Shown piece by piece: positions 62,151 through 64,000 of a stretch of 64,000 bases of DNA; position 1 is the stretch's first letter, and each line of letters starts with the position of its first letter. The translations under genes and the position numbers were made by a program. The notes below the pieces were generated by a model, which was not told the DNA's origin, did no database searches, and saw only the letters and a list, made by a program, of their open reading frames with translations. This DNA comes from Seison nebaliae (taxonomy: Eukaryota > Rotifera > Pararotatoria > Seisonacea > Seisonidae): assembly GCA_023231475.1 (NCBI GenBank), contig JALJEE010000206.1, positions 22,810-86,809 of the forward strand, read 5' to 3'.

Positions 62151-62429
62151 CAAAGACTTTTTATTTATTCGAAAAAATTAACATTAAATTTTATTTACAT
62201 TAGAAAAAATTTCGTAATAAAATATTATAATATAAAATTTATTTGAATATACCAATAGTGAAATGGAATTCGCAATTCATGCTTTTCGTGTCAGTTTATA
62301 GTTAAGATCCAAATGGTTTCGAAGATGCCAAATGGACGAAAAACACATGCGCCCTTCACTAGAATTGGACGATTCCGTTCTCTTAACATTTACTTATGAA
62401 GTGGTTGTGCTGAGTATAATCTTTATTTG
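62151..62429. other. UNC80 3' region
   Basis: AT-rich 3' flank of UNC80. An AATAAA lies at 62216-62221, 66 nt past the stop, and is the likely polyadenylation signal. No gene is seen. Confidence 0.5.
62216..62221 (+). terminator. Polyadenylation signal of UNC80
   Basis: AATAAA 66 nt past the UNC80 stop codon, within an A/T-rich stretch. Confidence 0.55.
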
Positions 62430-63310
62430 CCGGTTACGCCTTGCTTCCCTGTGATGATTTAACAATTTGTATCATTACGGGAACATTGCCAGCTACGCAT
62501 TGCTTCCCTGTAATGATATTGCACTTTTATCATGCTGTATCGTTACGGGAACGTTCTTACTTTCATTATCTCGTACTTTGGTCTCGTTACACTTATTTGG
62601 ACAACGCTCATGACTCTGTTTAATGGCGTTATCAAGTACACCTGCATGATCTCGTGAAATAACATCGTCATGAGCCAATCTTCTAATCATTTCGTACCGC
62701 CGGTACCATAATTAGACATTTCACCCGTGATGGTATTTCTTCAATTGGATCCTTATTGGAACTTGATTTGATATGCACTTGTCGAAAGAATTTTTTGTAC
62801 TTATCATATACTATTTAGCATCGATTTTTCATGCTAAAACAGACAATATTTTCCTAAAATTTAGTTATTTTTTAATTTAATAACTCATAGTAATAACTCA
62901 AAAATAGAGAGAAATTGAGTTTCTTTATTAACCGATTGTTTGAGGACAAATTTTAAATTTCCTTTTTTGGAAGTATTAACTGTTAGAGTTTCAATAGGGA
63001 TATCTAACGGTATGCTACTTTTCAGATTTAATATAAACGAACGTACAGATAACGCCACAAATGACTGATGGGAAGTTAATGATATATGCAACGATCCTAT
63101 CGCGAACTCAATTTATATGTAACGATCCTACAAACTCTCAATGATATGCAAAGTTCTAGTTAAGTTACAGGATGTAACTTACACGATGCATAATGAAACC
63201 TATCAATCATCGATCGAATGCCAGTCGGTTAACGACCCTATATCGGGAACTCATGCAAACTGAGGAAGTTGGAACATCTAAGATGTAACTTACAATGATT
63301 AATGGCCCGA
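62430..63310. repeat. Imperfect direct and inverted repeats, less AT-rich than surroundings
   Basis: The word TTGCTTCCCTGTRATGAT occurs at 62441 and again 59 nt later, each time followed by ATCRTTACGGGAAC, its partial reverse complement. The unit is thus a near-tandem duplication with hairpin potential. Further on, CGATCCTA(T/C)..AACTC occurs near 63090 and 63122, and a related CGACCCTATATCGGGAACTC near 63233. GATGTAACTTACA occurs near 63173 and 63282. No open frame is supported. This may be a degraded mobile element or satellite-like array. Confidence 0.55.
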
Positions 63311-64000
63311 TTGAACATTATGGAATATACAAAAAACGCTGCCATGCAAGGACGTAGCAACCTTCTATGCAATGACAAGGGCACATCTAGTCCAGGTAAA
63401 CCAGATGACAAAAACGTTGTCTTTATTAATAATAATTCCTGCAGCCCCTTTACAGGCAGACCTATTGGAATATGACATCACAAATTTGGGATATTTCGAG
63501 AACATCTAATTTCATCCCTGTTAAATTTGTACTGTTGTAAACTAAAGATAAATGATAATATATAATTTGTAAACTTCTAGTAAAAATTAGATAAACTGCG
63601 GTTTTACCGTTATTAATAATTAATATACTAATAATATAAAATAATTTATCAAATATTTTGATGGACATATTTAATTTTAGAATATATAATAAAAATTCTG
63701 TATACAGCTATAATAGGAAAGGGTAATTTTAAACCCAGAACATTTATGGATATATTTATATCATAGATTCTGTAGACAGTGTAGATTTCCTCTTCGAGTT
63801 ACAATTAAATTTACATTATCAACCGATTCCGATGAAGATGGGATTTCCGGAAATGTTACCGGAGGTAGAAATTCTAATGGTATTTCAGATATATTCTCAA
63901 AGGAAAAATTGTCACTATTATTCAGTGTATCGTTCAAGAATATTTTTGATCTTACCCAAAACTTCTACGCTAAAAGAAAAAAACTTCTCAAGCTTTTTTT
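63311..64000. other. Right-edge region with no recognisable gene
   Basis: I see no conserved coding segment on either strand. Composition changes from mixed (63311-63470) to very AT-rich afterwards. A gene or element could begin beyond the edge. Confidence 0.4.

Overview
The window is nuclear DNA of a small, AT-rich (roughly 65-70% A+T by eye) metazoan genome. It encodes animal-specific excitable-cell proteins: a ryanodine receptor, a Munc18-type SM protein and UNC80. These lie alongside housekeeping genes (tubulin cofactor B, dymeclin, coatomer alpha, mitochondrial presequence protease) in spliceosomal, intron-containing genes. I cannot fix the species. Very short introns, many single-exon genes, Gln/Asn-rich expansions and AT-richness would suit a compact ecdysozoan such as an acariform mite, but that is inference only.

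Layout. (1) 1-16108, minus strand: ryanodine receptor (RyR), N-terminal 4758 residues over 15 exons. The C-terminal pore region lies beyond the left edge. (2) 16109-19458: RyR upstream region with microsatellites and a 359-bp Tc1/mariner-type MITE at 18468-18826. (3) 19459-20610, plus: KLHDC10-like Kelch protein, convergent with (4) 20949-21901, minus: tubulin folding cofactor B. (5) 22403-24469, plus: Munc18/Rop-type SM protein, head-to-head with TBCB. (6) 24880-26719, minus: unrecognised five-exon gene for a cysteine-containing, probably secreted protein. (7) 26.7-33.3 kb: gene-poor; holds a candidate 52-residue single-pass membrane microprotein (30406-30564, minus) and a decayed non-LTR retrotransposon (about 31430-32680, minus). 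(8) 33297-36572, plus: dymeclin. (9) 37099-41268, plus: coatomer alpha, nine exons. (10) 41675-44764, plus: presequence protease PreP. (11) 45053-62150, plus: UNC80, about 5296 residues, with a single 11.5-kb last exon. (12) 62.15-64 kb: repeat-bearing intergenic DNA with no gene I can support.

Gene architecture is the most striking general property. Introns I could place by reading frame and homology are mostly 41-75 nt. Of 33 such introns, 25 start GTT, 4 GTA, 3 GTC and 1 GTG, and none has the usual GTAAGT/GTGAGT donor. Several long genes (dymeclin, PreP, Munc18) have no introns, and RyR and UNC80 contain exons of 8.3 and 11.5 kb. Two of the rare larger RyR introns contain in-frame candidate alternative exons.

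Functionally, RyR (sarco/endoplasmic Ca2+ release), Munc18 (SNARE assembly at synapses) and UNC80 (NALCN sodium-leak channel scaffold) all act in excitable cells. Dymeclin and coatomer alpha, which are adjacent, both act at the Golgi. I read this proximity as coincidental unless synteny shows otherwise.
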